Source of the DNA: Macrotrachela quadricornifera | Taxonomy: Eukaryota > Rotifera > Eurotatoria > Philodinida > Philodinidae | Direction: 5' to 3' | Length of the DNA stretch: 64,000 bases | Assembly: GCA_022393335.1 (NCBI GenBank) | Contig: JAJEKB010021314.1 | Coordinates: 1,429,381-1,493,380, forward strand | Shown: one piece after another, positions 1 to 11,895 of the stretch | Layout: each line of letters starts with the position of its first letter | How positions within the stretch are numbered: position 1 is the stretch's first letter | Position numbers and translations under genes: made by a program | The notes under the pieces: generated by a model | The model's input: the letters and a program-made list of their open reading frames with translations, nothing else | Databases searched by the model: none | Told to the model about the DNA's origin: nothing

Positions 1-269
1 AAAGAAACATTTTCAAAAGGTTCTTATTAATTTTCTGAAAACATGACTTTTTATGAGAAAATAACAACGAGTACGGAGTATCTCAATATAGTACATTTGT
101 AAGTTTTATTCTATTTTAAACCATAAAGTCTGACATAACTTTTGTTCTGATCAGATTTTTAGAATTTGATTCCAGGGATTTAAAACATAAAAACTACTAG
201 TAGTGAGTGGTGCCCACTAAAGGGATTTTTTGGATATGTGACTCAATTTCAGTATAAAATACGCCCAGA

Positions 270-1976
270 TTAGAAGCCGATTAGTTGATTGTAATTTAGC
301 ACATATAATTCCAAAATTTTCTTGATAGTATAACTTTTCACATTTTTCAAGAAATGAAGCTGCGGTTTCGTGAAACAGTAACAATTCATCATAAGTTTGA
401 GAGCACTGAAGATATGATTCACACGCCTAATAAACCTGGTATAGCGTCTCTTCGAAGTAGGATCCGTAGTATCAAGAATTGTTGCGAAGCGGTGAGGATT
501 AGGAGAGGTGTCTGAAAATGTTTTTTAACCGAGATAGTACAAGGAACGCGTGAGCCATTGAAGCTCGCTAGACTCACGTCAGTCGAATGTGTTCATACCT
601 GTTTTCTTCTCTTCTTGTGCTTCACTTTTCCATTTGTCAACTTTGATTTCGGTCACAACGACAGCAGCACTTGTTTCGTGTTTCTTTTGAGCATCTGAAA
701 AACAGCAAAAATATCTATAGCAGTTTCTCGTCTATCCTATCACCCGAGCTTTGTTGTCTTGCAGGTCTATAATCAGTTTCAAGAAACAAGCGTCGGTTTT
801 TGAGAATACTTGCCAATGATTTCCACCCTCGAGAAAATAGATGTTAAACCAAATTCTGTCAGTTGGATTTTTACATTTGTGAAGTATTCTGAGATTTTGA
901 TTTAATGACCAGAACTTTTCAGAAAAACCTCTCTGTTCGATTTCTTTAGTAAGGAACGTTTGTTTTCCATTTTGAAAAAGGCTTTTCAATTTGTCAGCTG
1001 AAATCAGAAAGAGTATTGCTTATCACTCGCTCTTGCATATATGTGCTAGGAAGAAATGAACTATTAGTTTCCCCCTTTTCAACCACTTTTGAAGCCGTTT
1101 TCTAGTGTTTGGCTAGCTGAGAATTTCAAGTTCCAGGAACAGATACATGATGACGGTGTCTTGTCAACGATATTTGTCTCAAAATCAAACACACTCAATA
1201 TTGTCTATGATTCTCTTACCAATCGATCTTTTGTCCGACGGAGAGATGGGAATCACTGGTTCCAAAAGTGGAGTAGGAGACTCAATCTCTTTGAGTTGAA
1301 TCATGTGAAGATCAGGTGCTGGTTGTAATCAGGCGACAACTTTGAACTGTCGAGCAGGAGGAAGAAGAATTTCTTCCTCGGATTTCAAATACGAATGATG
1401 ACTGATATTTTTACCCGAGTCACAATCGATGGTGAAAATTGTTCTCGCCCCTGTTGTGCCCAAAAATTCTTCATCTTCGTGTACTTCAATGCTTGATATG
1501 CACGATGAGAACCCCCACCAAATGAAAGTTTTTTCTGCTGGGTATTGTTTGCTTAAGTCCATTTTCACTCCTCGATAGACAAAACTACGCGTGGGCGGGA
1601 GTCGAGCAAGAGCAGTAAGAATCAATTTGAGGTAGAGAAACCATGGTTTCAGTTTTTGTCGATCTTCATCACGAAGAGCGGCATTGAGGATGTAATAAAG
1701 ACACTTCGTGTGAGGCTCCCATTCCATCGTGTAGAGCATAATAGATGCTGATTCATCTTGTGACAGACCATCGGCAGGATCTTTGCATCTTTGTTTGGCT
1801 ATATCCACATAATCTTGCACTGAGGGTAAAATGGAAAGAAGTGGCTCGACGGCTTCTTCGAGTGACACCAAAGATTTTTCGTCATAACCTTTAATAGGCA
1901 TCAACATCTTGTGCGTTTCACCAGCTATGTCAGAGACTCGCATATTTTGCGTTATAGCTACGTCACCTGTGGCCAT
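270..1976 (-). pseudogene. NAD:arginine ADP-ribosyltransferase (ART) gene, interrupted
   Basis: Residues 1-215 (1976 down to 1332) form a mono-ADP-ribosyltransferase catalytic domain of the R-S-E class: Arg135 in YRG, Ser157/158 in GFSS, and the bi-glutamate loop EEE at 200-202, the NAD-binding and catalytic positions of arginine-specific ARTs. The frame meets TGA at 1329-1331, yet stays open and ART-like beyond it (PAPDLHMIQL follows at once) up to a good donor (GTAAGAG, exon end 1220, phase 1). A phase-matched exon follows from 997 (acceptor TTTCAG). Two more exon-like pieces, 694-599 and 511-270, have good splice sites and compatible phase and end in TAA at 270-272. Joining exon 997-744 to 694 is out of phase unless an internal donor near 875 is used. 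ARTs of this type are abundant in bdelloids. The TGA and the phase problem suggest a decayed or truncated copy. The ART domain is secure; the 3' exons are tentative. Confidence 0.75.
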
Positions 1977-4900
1977 TAGAACAGTATGATGTCTTAAATC
2001 AATCTTATGGAAACAAATTTCTGAAAAGACATAGAAACAATGATTTTATTGCCATCGACCGAATTTTAGTACTGTCAACCTGCAATGTCTGCAAATTCAG
2101 TCAAAAAAAAGACACACATATTATAATTAGTATACTCTCCTTGGAATTCGTGGTTATGTTTGTTTTAAAGGAATATTCTAAAGAGGACAATTATTCAAAC
2201 AAAACTAGTCAAAATCACCTACGGTTATCATACTCAGAATATTTTGATAAATCCGACGTTATTACACTCACATGACACACGTTTGCAACATAGAACGAAG
2301 CAAGACAAGAAAATGAGTAAAAATAGCGCTCTTACCAAACGAACGTGCCCTTTTTTTAACTGTTTTACGCATCGTTCTGATGAGTCAGTGATGTGACTTG
2401 CCTTACCTACAGCTGGTAACTATTGGTATTAAATATTCGGCTGTAGTGTGTACAACACTCTATCCGTCACACTCCGATGGCTTCTTTTAACGACTGTCTC
2501 AGGAGAAAAAAAAACGTTTTTTTTATTGTTCTCTAGTAAAAACGTTTCATCTATGGATGAAAATAGTCTGATTCATTATATTTTATTTTCTTGAGTAGAT
2601 TTCTTAGAAGTGGTTGATACTTCAAAGCAAGAAGAAGTTATAATGTACATTTCTCGTATACTTGACGTATTGGTGCTAGAAAATGAATCAATTCATTGAA
2701 TGATAATTTGATAAAGAGCTTCTCGTTTGGATTTGAAGAAGAGAAAAATATTTCCAAAATTTAGTAGCAATCATATTTGTGACTGTGATACATAATGATA
2801 ACATTGTTTTTCTAAAAGAGTCGATTATCTCTTCGCATTAACTATAGAATGAAAATCAGTTGTTGGTCTGTTTGTGTTTATCAATAGGAACAAGGCGATG
2901 AAGGACGACGCATATTGTAGTTGGGATTACCTTTATATGTATGGTTGTGTATGTAAAGAAAAGTGGAGATAGAAATTCTATTAGTTCATTTTCTTCACCA
3001 CTGAAGATAGGTGATTGAAAAAATATAACTCTGTTTGAAAATATATACATCTTGAGTTCGCACTTTATTAGGAGTGTCAATTTAAGTCCTCTTTGAATTT
3101 AATTTACGCGTGAATAAAATTATGCGTAAGCTTGACATAAAATAAATTTAGCTTATTTTTCTCCGTATGTAAAAGAAAGAGGCCGTATAAAACTGACAAT
3201 TGATCCGCAATGCAAAAGAAGGGAGATCGTTCGGATGTAAAATCGGCGCCCTCTATCTCGATCCTATAGTACTAACTTTATGCTTCTTTGTGGTATTCGG
3301 CACCATTTTAGATGTTTTTCTTCTATATTTCAATAAACAGATGGTTCTGAGTCATCTTAAATTGCACATCAATTGATAGTCCGTGATCGATTCTAATGGT
3401 GACATGTAATATGTTCATTGGTCAAGACGCTAATGCTTATCGATGCGGCTATATTGATGAAAGGTTTTCAGCGATCATGATTTGATCTTATTCAATGTAA
3501 CAAATGTTTGTCAGTTACAGGAAAACACTGGGATAATCGAAATGAAAAAGTCAGTTGCGATGAGAGAAATTAGAATAAATAATCTCTCGAAATTTTATTG
3601 TGAAAGTAGATGTAGAGATACAGTCGAAACGAGAAGAAAAATAGTAACGAAAGTTTGATTTCGTTTTGTTTCGAAAATCAGAATTACCCATCATCTTCAT
3701 TACTAATTGAGAAAGGTTTCTGAGAGCATGCAGCGAGATTGTGCTTGCCAATGTTCAAAGGATAAGAACCATACAACGGATATCACATGGTTGGAGCAGC
3801 CAACAAAACGGTTTCTAGCACGGTAATTATATCATTAGTCTACTATTCCATCTTTTGTGAGTTGACTGATATGTGCTGATTGAGTTAGAATTTAGATGAT
3901 GCTAGGGAAATTCCTTGCATCTGTGAATCGTATAGTTCACGTGCCTTGTAAAATTTTTTGATTATTTTATCTGCAGATAGAATTGGAAATTTGTTCATAA
4001 TATCGGTGTGACTATGTTTGCTCATTATGATGAGTATTTCTTCAGATTATTATTTTTGAGATATTACATATTACAGAAAAAATATAATTATGATCTCGTA
4101 ATGAGTAATGAAATTACCGTTTTAAAATATTTCTTTTGTTTTTGTAATGATATCATTTTCTCTCCATTCGAAATATTTACAGCTGTTGAAGTATTCGTAG
4201 GTGATTTATAGCGATTGATTATCAAATATACAATGAAAAGATTTTGTTCAAGATGTTATATGGGCAGAGAATTGAAATTGCTTAACTTGAGCATTTACAA
4301 GCTTTACCGCCTATTGCACTTTCGTTATACATCAAAATTGACTAACTTCGGCTGTTGTAAATTGTTGGCGACCATTGAGAACCGGAGTCAACGCAACGTT
4401 TAAATCAAGGCTTTTTATGACTTCAACGAAATGCACAAAGTCCATTACCAAAGTAATTTATTTTCATCTTAAATGCTATTGCAGCACGTCAATCGAACAT
4501 TGTGAATCGTGCTCAATTAATTACTAAACAAAAATCATCTTTTTTCGATAACGCTTCGATAGTCATAGAAAACAAGGCGGTTAGCACCACCATCGGATCA
4601 ATATTTCAAATGCAGTTAGCTATAGTTTTCCATCATCACCTATTATTGAAGTTCAATCATCTCTTCCATCAAAACAATTAGCTTTTCTTGCCAATGGTCC
4701 AAAGTATATACCTACTTGTCAAAATCATTTTTCATACTTATCAATCAAGCCAATTATTCTTACATAGTTGATATCAGGGACCTATATGTAGTAAGTTGAT
4801 ATAGTTATAATTGAAATCCCCGGAACATACCTAGAAACCTTCCGTTGTATGCGTTATCAAAAAAATATTTTGAATATATGCAAAAGACAAAGGCTCACAA

Positions 4901-6828
4901 AGAAATAGAAAGTGTCATTAATCCATGTATGAATCGTTATGATCAAGTCTTAACATTAATTGATTATTTGTTAAGAGATGATTCATGAGGTCATCGAGGA
5001 ATCGAGGCATTCGATAAAAATTTGTTTTTTATTTGATTTGATGTTCTCATTTTACTCAACATCATCTGAAATCTCTAGATCCAAATTTTTAGCGGATTTG
5101 GTTGAGTTGATGAAAGATTAGCTCAGTTTTACTATCGAGCACTTACAAAGCTATTTTGAAACTATGATAAAAAATCCTCAATATAAAGTTGAGTTATTTT
5201 AGCCGATAAAAAATTAACAAAACTTTTAGTGTAATATATTAGAAGATAGACCGTGAAAAGCTGAACAAAATGATGTACTTACATATTACTTTTCAACGGA
5301 CTAAAATCACTTTATTAGTTAAGTACTTGCGACCACTGTTTTTTTTTAAGTAAAGAGTATGTGGAATTCTTTCATTGTCTTAATTACCTTTCAGTCATTT
5401 TATGAGATCCCAGACTGAAATTTACATATATTGTACAACTTTTTCTTTTCTACAAAATGATTCTAAAAAAGTTTCAAAAAAAAACCGTTTACTGGGGGTG
5501 AAAAGGGACTGACAATGTTGATCAATTCTATAGTATTTATAGTGAAAATTTACGATATATTATTTTACATAAAAAAAAATAATAGTTTCAGTAGGCTATT
5601 GACTACAGTGAGTGTTTTGTGTATCGTCGCAAGTTTTTATCAATACATACGCGCTTCATAACGATTGAAATATAGGCATATGTTGTCATGTGTGAAATTA
5701 AATTTTATAGTTTGACCTTGTGCTCGTTTATGATCATGTTTAACAAAGAGTAGTATAAGTTAATAATAGAATTAGAGTTTAAAACAAATGCTTATGAAAT
5801 TAGTACAATAAAACGGTTGAAAGTATGGAATCGTCGATCAATACCACGAATCATGTAATAGTAAGAGATACATAAATATAAATGAAAAACTTCTCAATTA
5901 TATCCTTTTTCTTAAATATACTATCGAAAATGTTAAGGTGTTCTTGAAATTATAATTTCTTTTCTTATTATATGTAGTAATTTTAACAAATGAAAAGAAT
6001 ATTTGTGCTATAATCGTTTTAGACTTACGTTGCACTTGAACTTGAATGTCACGATTTATACATTGCGGGATACATTAATTGATAATAGACTAAAATTCAT
6101 AAAGATAAACAAGAATCTTTCAAACATTTTTTTCCTTAGTGTACATCGGCTTCTTAAAATAATACGTTGTTGTTCATTAATAATTCTTTTTAATCTTCTT
6201 GCTACATCCACATATGGTACTAATGAATTAAAAAGATCGAAAAGATTTATTAACGATCTGCCTTGATTTTCTTTTAAAAAAAATCAAGGTACAAAAAACT
6301 ACCATGAGGATGAAATACTTTTATTTCATGTTAGAACGCCCCCTATGACGCCTTTACCGGCGTTACCATCTTGACCACCTTGATATGTTTCAAAATCATT
6401 AAGAGAAGTCTTGATGAACTCATTTAACACTCTGATTAAATTTTGATCATTGAATACCTTTCTAAAATATCTGGAAAAAAAATTATTTAGATTTCCCATC
6501 ATTAAAATAAGTAGCTACTGGTCAAAATGTACCGTATGGTTTTTCATTGATCTAAAAAACAAAACAGTTTTGCCAATTGAATTTTAATATTAAAACATTT
6601 AACCGTTAAATTTATAAAATAATGTCTTCGATCTAACGCATATATTGCCTTAATATTGATGTTATCTTTTTGATAACTATTTTTCTAAGGATCGAGACGT
6701 ACGTTCATCAAACTGCAACATCTCGTTGTCCTAGAAATTGAACAAGTAAAAAAGAAAAAGACATATATAGAAATCATTACTTCGTCTGGAACATCGTTCA
6801 CAACGAAACCTCCTTTTACAAGGCAGTG
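1977..6828. other. gene-poor AT-rich intergenic DNA
   Basis: No convincing gene is visible. Open frames here are short (at most 87 codons), rich in F/I/N/S and lack splice context or recognisable motifs. The one segment with coding character is the possible retroelement remnant near 4.46-4.77 kb, listed separately. Confidence 0.6.
4460..4771 (+). pseudogene. possible retroelement (reverse transcriptase-type) remnant
   Basis: Codon choice here is less AT-biased than the flanks, and one frame reads LPSKQLAFLANGPKYIPTCQ at about 4661-4720 before a TAG at 4765-4767. A leucine-rich LAFLxxGPKYIPxCQ block resembles a segment I associate with the region upstream of the reverse transcriptase in Penelope-like or related elements. 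The frame is broken upstream and downstream, so any gene is dead. The family assignment comes from memory of a short motif and is weak. An old unrelated gene fragment is equally possible. Confidence 0.25.
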
Positions 6829-6931
6829 CACTGAAAAAAAAGGTTTCGGGATTTAAAACGAATTCGAAACCCTTTTAGAGCCGTCACGAAACCATATTTT
6901 AGTTTCGTGTGACACCTTTTTTTCAGTGTAT
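6829..6931. mobile_element. ~100-bp MITE-like element with terminal inverted repeats
   Basis: The segment begins CACTGAAAAAAAAGGT and ends ACCTTTTTTTCAGTG, which are inverted copies of each other. Inside are two further stem-forming pairs: GGTTTCG with CGAAACC, and GTCACGAAAC with GTTTCGTGTGAC. No coding capacity. The structure fits a non-autonomous DNA transposon. I could not define a clear target-site duplication. Confidence 0.6.
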
Positions 6932-7678
6932 TGAATTGAAACCATCATTGAATCATATTTTTCAGGAAATACATTCTTGTGAAGACTTAACATAGCTCGT
7001 AAAAATTTTTGATCCGACATGGTTGATAATAGATATTTTTCAATTAAAATTTAAATCTTAAAATAAACAAAAAGAGATTTATTTTTGAAAGAATTTGTGG
7101 TAAGCGTGAGCTAAGGTGAGAATATGTGAGCATCGTTAATAAGAACAGCTGGAACAAGTGAACAATATTATTTAGATTCAATATTCATCTCATACCATCT
7201 TCATTTAAATATGTTAATAATAGCTGATCATTTTTATCAAATGATAATAAGATAAGAAGACTAGAAAAAAAAAGCAAAAGGTAAAGTCTTATCTATAGAA
7301 AAATAGATATATTTTAATTTAAATCGAATAAAAATGTAGTGTGCTGAAGTTGCATCACATGCCACCATGTAAATGTGTACCGAATTCACTAACTGATACG
7401 AGAAAGTTGATGTTGTTTGAAGCAACAAAATTCTTTGCAAGACTAACGATTGTATTTGTTAATTACAATTCATCATGATGATAAACTGAATTTTCAGCAA
7501 GTTTATCAGCTAATTGTGCAACTTTTATTTCACTTATTGAATTTTATGTAAAACAAGCAGACATCATCTTATGTTGATCAGGGTTGAGATCATCTTTTCA
7601 AGATAAAACTTCAAGAGAAAAAAAGAGATTTTTAGATAAATTAATTAATCATAATAGTTGAAATTGCTTGTTCAATAT

Positions 7679-7793
7679 TAGTGACGTAAGCAGTAAATTT
7701 TTATAGAGCGGGCAAAAGGGGAAGGGGACAAAACCGTTTACGGAGGGACATTGCATCCCCGTTCCCTTTCCCTCCTCGGTGGTTACGCCACTA
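7679..7793. mobile_element. ~115-bp MITE-like element, GC-richer than surroundings
   Basis: Ends are TAGTGACGTAAGCA on the left and TGGTTACGCCACTA on the right, imperfect inverted repeats (TAGTG[A/G]CGTAA[G/C]CA). Inner arms AGGGGAAGGGGAC and GTTCCCTTTCCCT also pair. It stands out by G/C runs in AT-rich DNA. Likely a non-autonomous DNA transposon; superfamily not determined. Confidence 0.55.
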
Positions 7794-8596
7794 CTAAAAA
7801 AGAACGAAGAATAATATGGTGAACAGTGATTTGCAAATAATTGATTGATTTTGATAATTCAAACTTGTTGAAGGCTTGTTGTACTGTGACCAGGCGTGGT
7901 CGTTGTTTGTGCATAACTTAATCCGATGATGACGTTGCGGAGGTTGGTTTATATGATGTTCTTGAATGTAACACTCCATTCATTCTATTAAAGCAGCGCC
8001 TAAAAGAAGATATTTATACGTTTAGTCATTGAGTCAAAAAGTAATTTACCGTCTTGTGGTTCAATGCTCACCATGGTCGCAAGATCAGACAAATTGATTG
8101 ATTTATGAATGTGACGATGATTCACTAAATTATGATAACCACAGACGCGTATATTTCTGCTAGAAATGGTCCTACCTCCTAGTCATCGTCCAGATCATTG
8201 AGAAAAAGTCGAGTATTTGGTGTTAGTTCCATTCATAGTCAATATATATTGTTGTTGAAGATATTGATATAATTAGTGAGTTAGATGCATATTATATATT
8301 TAAAGAGATTGTGTTCTGTAAATGGGCAAGTTCGTGGACGGATGAATATGTTCAAATAGACAATGAACTTTACATAAATGAAATGGATTAACCATGAATA
8401 ATCGAGACACTCAATGGCATTGGTAATAAGCAAGAAAGAGACGTCGCACAATTCATAATATTCTTGACATATTCGCTATCCTACTCAATTTCAAACGCAC
8501 ATACTCTCTAACTTATCTAATTTCGTTTTTCTCGTTTCTGTTTCATTGTATTCCATTTCGTTCTATTTGTTTTGCTTGTTTACTTTTCCTTTTTTC

Positions 8597-8752
8597 TCTA
8601 CTTAAAGGAAGCTAGATGCCTAGAAATCCTTGATTTTGCATTGAGTTTGACCAGTGGTAACCAGGCACGGGGCATTTGGATCTGGAATCAGTGGATGAAT
8701 GTGTTGTGCCTAAAAGAAGCTAGATAGCTGGAAATCCTTGATTTTGTATAAA
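8597..8752. repeat. two imperfect direct copies of a ~40-bp unit
   Basis: A segment GAAGCTAGATGCCTAGAAAT (from about 8608) recurs as GAAGCTAGATAGCTGGAAAT (from about 8715), both followed by CCTTGATTTTG. The spacing is about 108 bp, suggesting an old tandem duplication or two copies of a dispersed repeat. No coding capacity is visible. Confidence 0.5.
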
Positions 8753-9754
8753 GTTGGGTTAGATATAAATGGAGATAATTGATTGTCCATGTCATTAAAA
8801 TCGCCTGGGCTTGGACGATTAAGCGCGATTTTACAAAATGTTAATGATTGAGCACGGTTTTGATCAAAAATCACGATTAATCGGCGATTTTGTTATATTA
8901 GTACTAAGTTGCGACTAAATCACGGATTTACTGAATTTAATATTTTTTAATTCAGAAAAGAATAAACAGCAATTATAAACGAAGCATTGACGATCCAAAT
9001 CAGTAACTCTGTTGTGTGAAAAATGACTATTCATAAAATAAATTTCTACTATTGATGTGATTACTTTCGTGTCGCTCTCATATTAGAATACATTCATGAA
9101 TATCAGAATAAAACAAGACATATAAGATACATATAGTGCAGCTAGATGCAAATAGGTATTGAGAGTTGAAACATATGCATCAGATTATTGTTAGATTTAA
9201 GTAAACTGATATCAATAAATATGCTAAGATCGAATATAAAGGCTTCTATACATTTAGGTGAAAGGCCCTCAGATAATAGGTACGAGAGATTATAGCAGTA
9301 CCATCGTCTTAGCCATAGGATTCCATTATTTAACGCTATCTCTAATATTTTTCTATTAAAATAGAAAAACAAATGCAAAACGTCTCTATTATTGTTAACA
9401 AAGTAACTGGATATTTTCGCAACTGTATTAAGTTGGCATCGGCATTATGCAAACAAATACTGCTCCTAACAATACAACACTATACTTGCTGTATTTTTGG
9501 ACATTTGTCCTCAGAGTCATAACAATTTTGTTCTCTTTGCACATTATAACTCTACTCATATACCCAAATGAAGCTTACGTGAGTAAGATAAATGTTTATT
9601 GTGCTAATGCTAACTTCATACGAATGTTAAAGCATTAAATCTTTTTTGAAACTTGCAGAAGAACGTGAAACTATTTCTTTTTGAGCAAACACAACATTTT
9701 TAACATTGTTTTTACTTTCCTGCTGACCACACAAGCCGAGGTTAGACACTGTTT

Positions 9755-10270
9755 TATTGAGTTAGATATAGATATAAGCGCTAACTGCTAGTAATAGGTG
9801 GTTTAGTATAGATATAGGAATTGACACTTTATTAGCAATGGCGAGATATAGATATTTGAATTTAAAGCATAGCTAAAATAGGAAAGGCTCCGCTATGAGG
9901 GGTTAAATATAGGTATCAAGTCAGATATAATTGCAAGTGGTAAGATATTATATTAATATAATAGCTTCAATATATAAATAACGGTTCCATTATAGTTTAA
10001 GCATAGGAGTAAGGGGTCAGTAATAGTTATAAAGGGTTGTATATACTTCCGAGGAATATATGTAGAAATAAGGAATTAGATATAAGAAATAAAGAGTTAG
10101 TGATAGGAAGAAGAGGTTAAGGATAGAAATAGACGAGTAGATGTAGGAATAAGGGAATATATATAGGATTAAGGAGTAAGGGATATAAATAAGGGATAAG
10201 GGATAGAATTAAGAGGTTAAAGACAGAAATTAGAGATTAGATATGAAATTAAGGATAGGAATAAGGCACT
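9755..10270. repeat. degenerate short-period tandem repeat (ATAGGAATAAG-like)
   Basis: About 500 bp is built of varied copies of GGTTAGATATAGGAATAAGG-type units (forms include AAGGGATATAAATAAGGGAT and GATATAGATATAGG). One strand is almost all purine plus T. Units drift in length and sequence, so this is an old satellite-like array. It is not the TGTGGG-type telomere repeat known from bdelloids. Confidence 0.65.
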
Positions 10271-11895
10271 TACCGCTTCAAGAAAAATCTCATTTTTGGT
10301 GGGTCATATAAGCTCAGTGTAGGAAGAATAACTTTTGAACGATAAATGATAGAAAGATTAGACTTGCTTAGATTAAAAGAGCAGACATTAGGCTATCGAA
10401 TGATCACCTTGAAGTGAGAACTCATAGGAAAAATATTTTTGTCTGATGACGCACAAAACTTTCAATGACAACTAACACACCTTGATCGAACGTTAACCTA
10501 TTGAATATAGGATTACATTGTACCCCAGAATAGTCTCTTTCTAACGGTAAAAAGATCAGCTCACTAGCTGCAATAGTTCAGGAGATATTCCTCGTAGAGT
10601 TTTATTCATTTAATTTTAGCGTCGACATTAGCTGGGATTATTTAAATAAAACTGTTGCTTGGTACTAACGCATTCTTGTTAAATGAGAAATATAATTGTT
10701 TATTGTGGTCTCCAAGAAGATTTTCAGATTTATCAATTGAGTTCTTTCATCAATAAGATATATTAAAAAAATATTTCGAGAGAAACCCGAGGTAATGTAT
10801 TTTGAGATTTTTTACAAAAGATTCGATAGAAAATTCAAATTTCAATATGGTTTGTGTCAAAAATCTTCCAAGTAAGTTTTCTAACAAATGTGTGATAATG
10901 AACGAAATCGAAATGTTTTTCAACTTAAAATAAAGCTATAAGGAACCTGATAATGGTGATTCGTCCAATAAATTTGAATCACGTCAATCCTTTTATATCT
11001 CAAGTATCTTGAAAATATATTAAATCAAACATCATAAAAAGAGCGTATCAATCATTGTTGGCTCGTAAATATCTTGCCATCATTTTACTTATCTCACCTG
11101 AATAGCACATCAATGCGTATGTCATTTTAATGATATAGTATATATGGAGGCTTGTAGACGAGTAAATCTTTAGTCAATATTATTTTGCTGAATACGTATT
11201 ATAACAGAGTAGGGCAGATATTTTATGTTGTATTCAATGCAAATAGATTGACTAAAAGACAAAGAACAGGCATTTGAGAACAATGATAGTGTAAGTTAGG
11301 CGCATATATATAAAGATTAATTGTATTTTAAGCGAGACACTATCACAATTTCATTGTGATAGTGTATATCTTCATTGCCATAGGTTTGTTTCTGTAAACA
11401 ATCTTGTTTTTAAAGCTTCTATAATAGTAATAAGTGGAATAATGCAAGACGATCAAGAATGATGATATGCATACTTTTCTTAGTTTTTCTTGGTTTATGT
11501 ATCACAATTAATTTCTTTTATCTTTTTTTTGTTATTTACTATTCAACTTCATTGAGAAGAACAAACCGTACTGCATATAGGTCTCCTTTTTTATACAGTT
11601 TGACCGTCCTAGTTCCAATGGAAAAATAAATGCTTCTGAAAGAAAGGATCATTTTTCTTCCATCAAGTGGATATGAAACTCTTCAACAACATTCTTCAGT
11701 ACGGTTCATAGTAAGTGTATCAAAACGAAAGCAATAGAGATGACTACCAACCGACTAAATGTACATAGACACAATAGTACCATTGCTATGAGAATAGGCA
11801 TGTATTTCGTCATGATTTCTTTGATTTTTGTAGTAAGAAGAATATCATAAAGTAGATTAGTTTCATCGTTTATATATATATATATCGAAATATAG
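10271..11895. other. intergenic region upstream of the aminopeptidase gene
   Basis: No gene is seen. It contains a strong short hairpin at 11338-11364 (12-bp perfect arms, 3-nt loop, CACTATCACAAT/ATTGTGATAGTG) and a TA-dinucleotide run just before the aminopeptidase start codon. The start codon is immediately preceded by ATATAG, which could serve as a trans-splice or intron acceptor. Confidence 0.5.

Noticed and set aside
1089..1328. Plus-strand 79-codon frame
   Set aside because: Antisense to the continuing ART exon; a shadow frame.
6003..6266. 87-codon hydrophobic frame
   Set aside because: Random-looking composition in AT-rich DNA; no signal peptide cleavage context or homology recognised.
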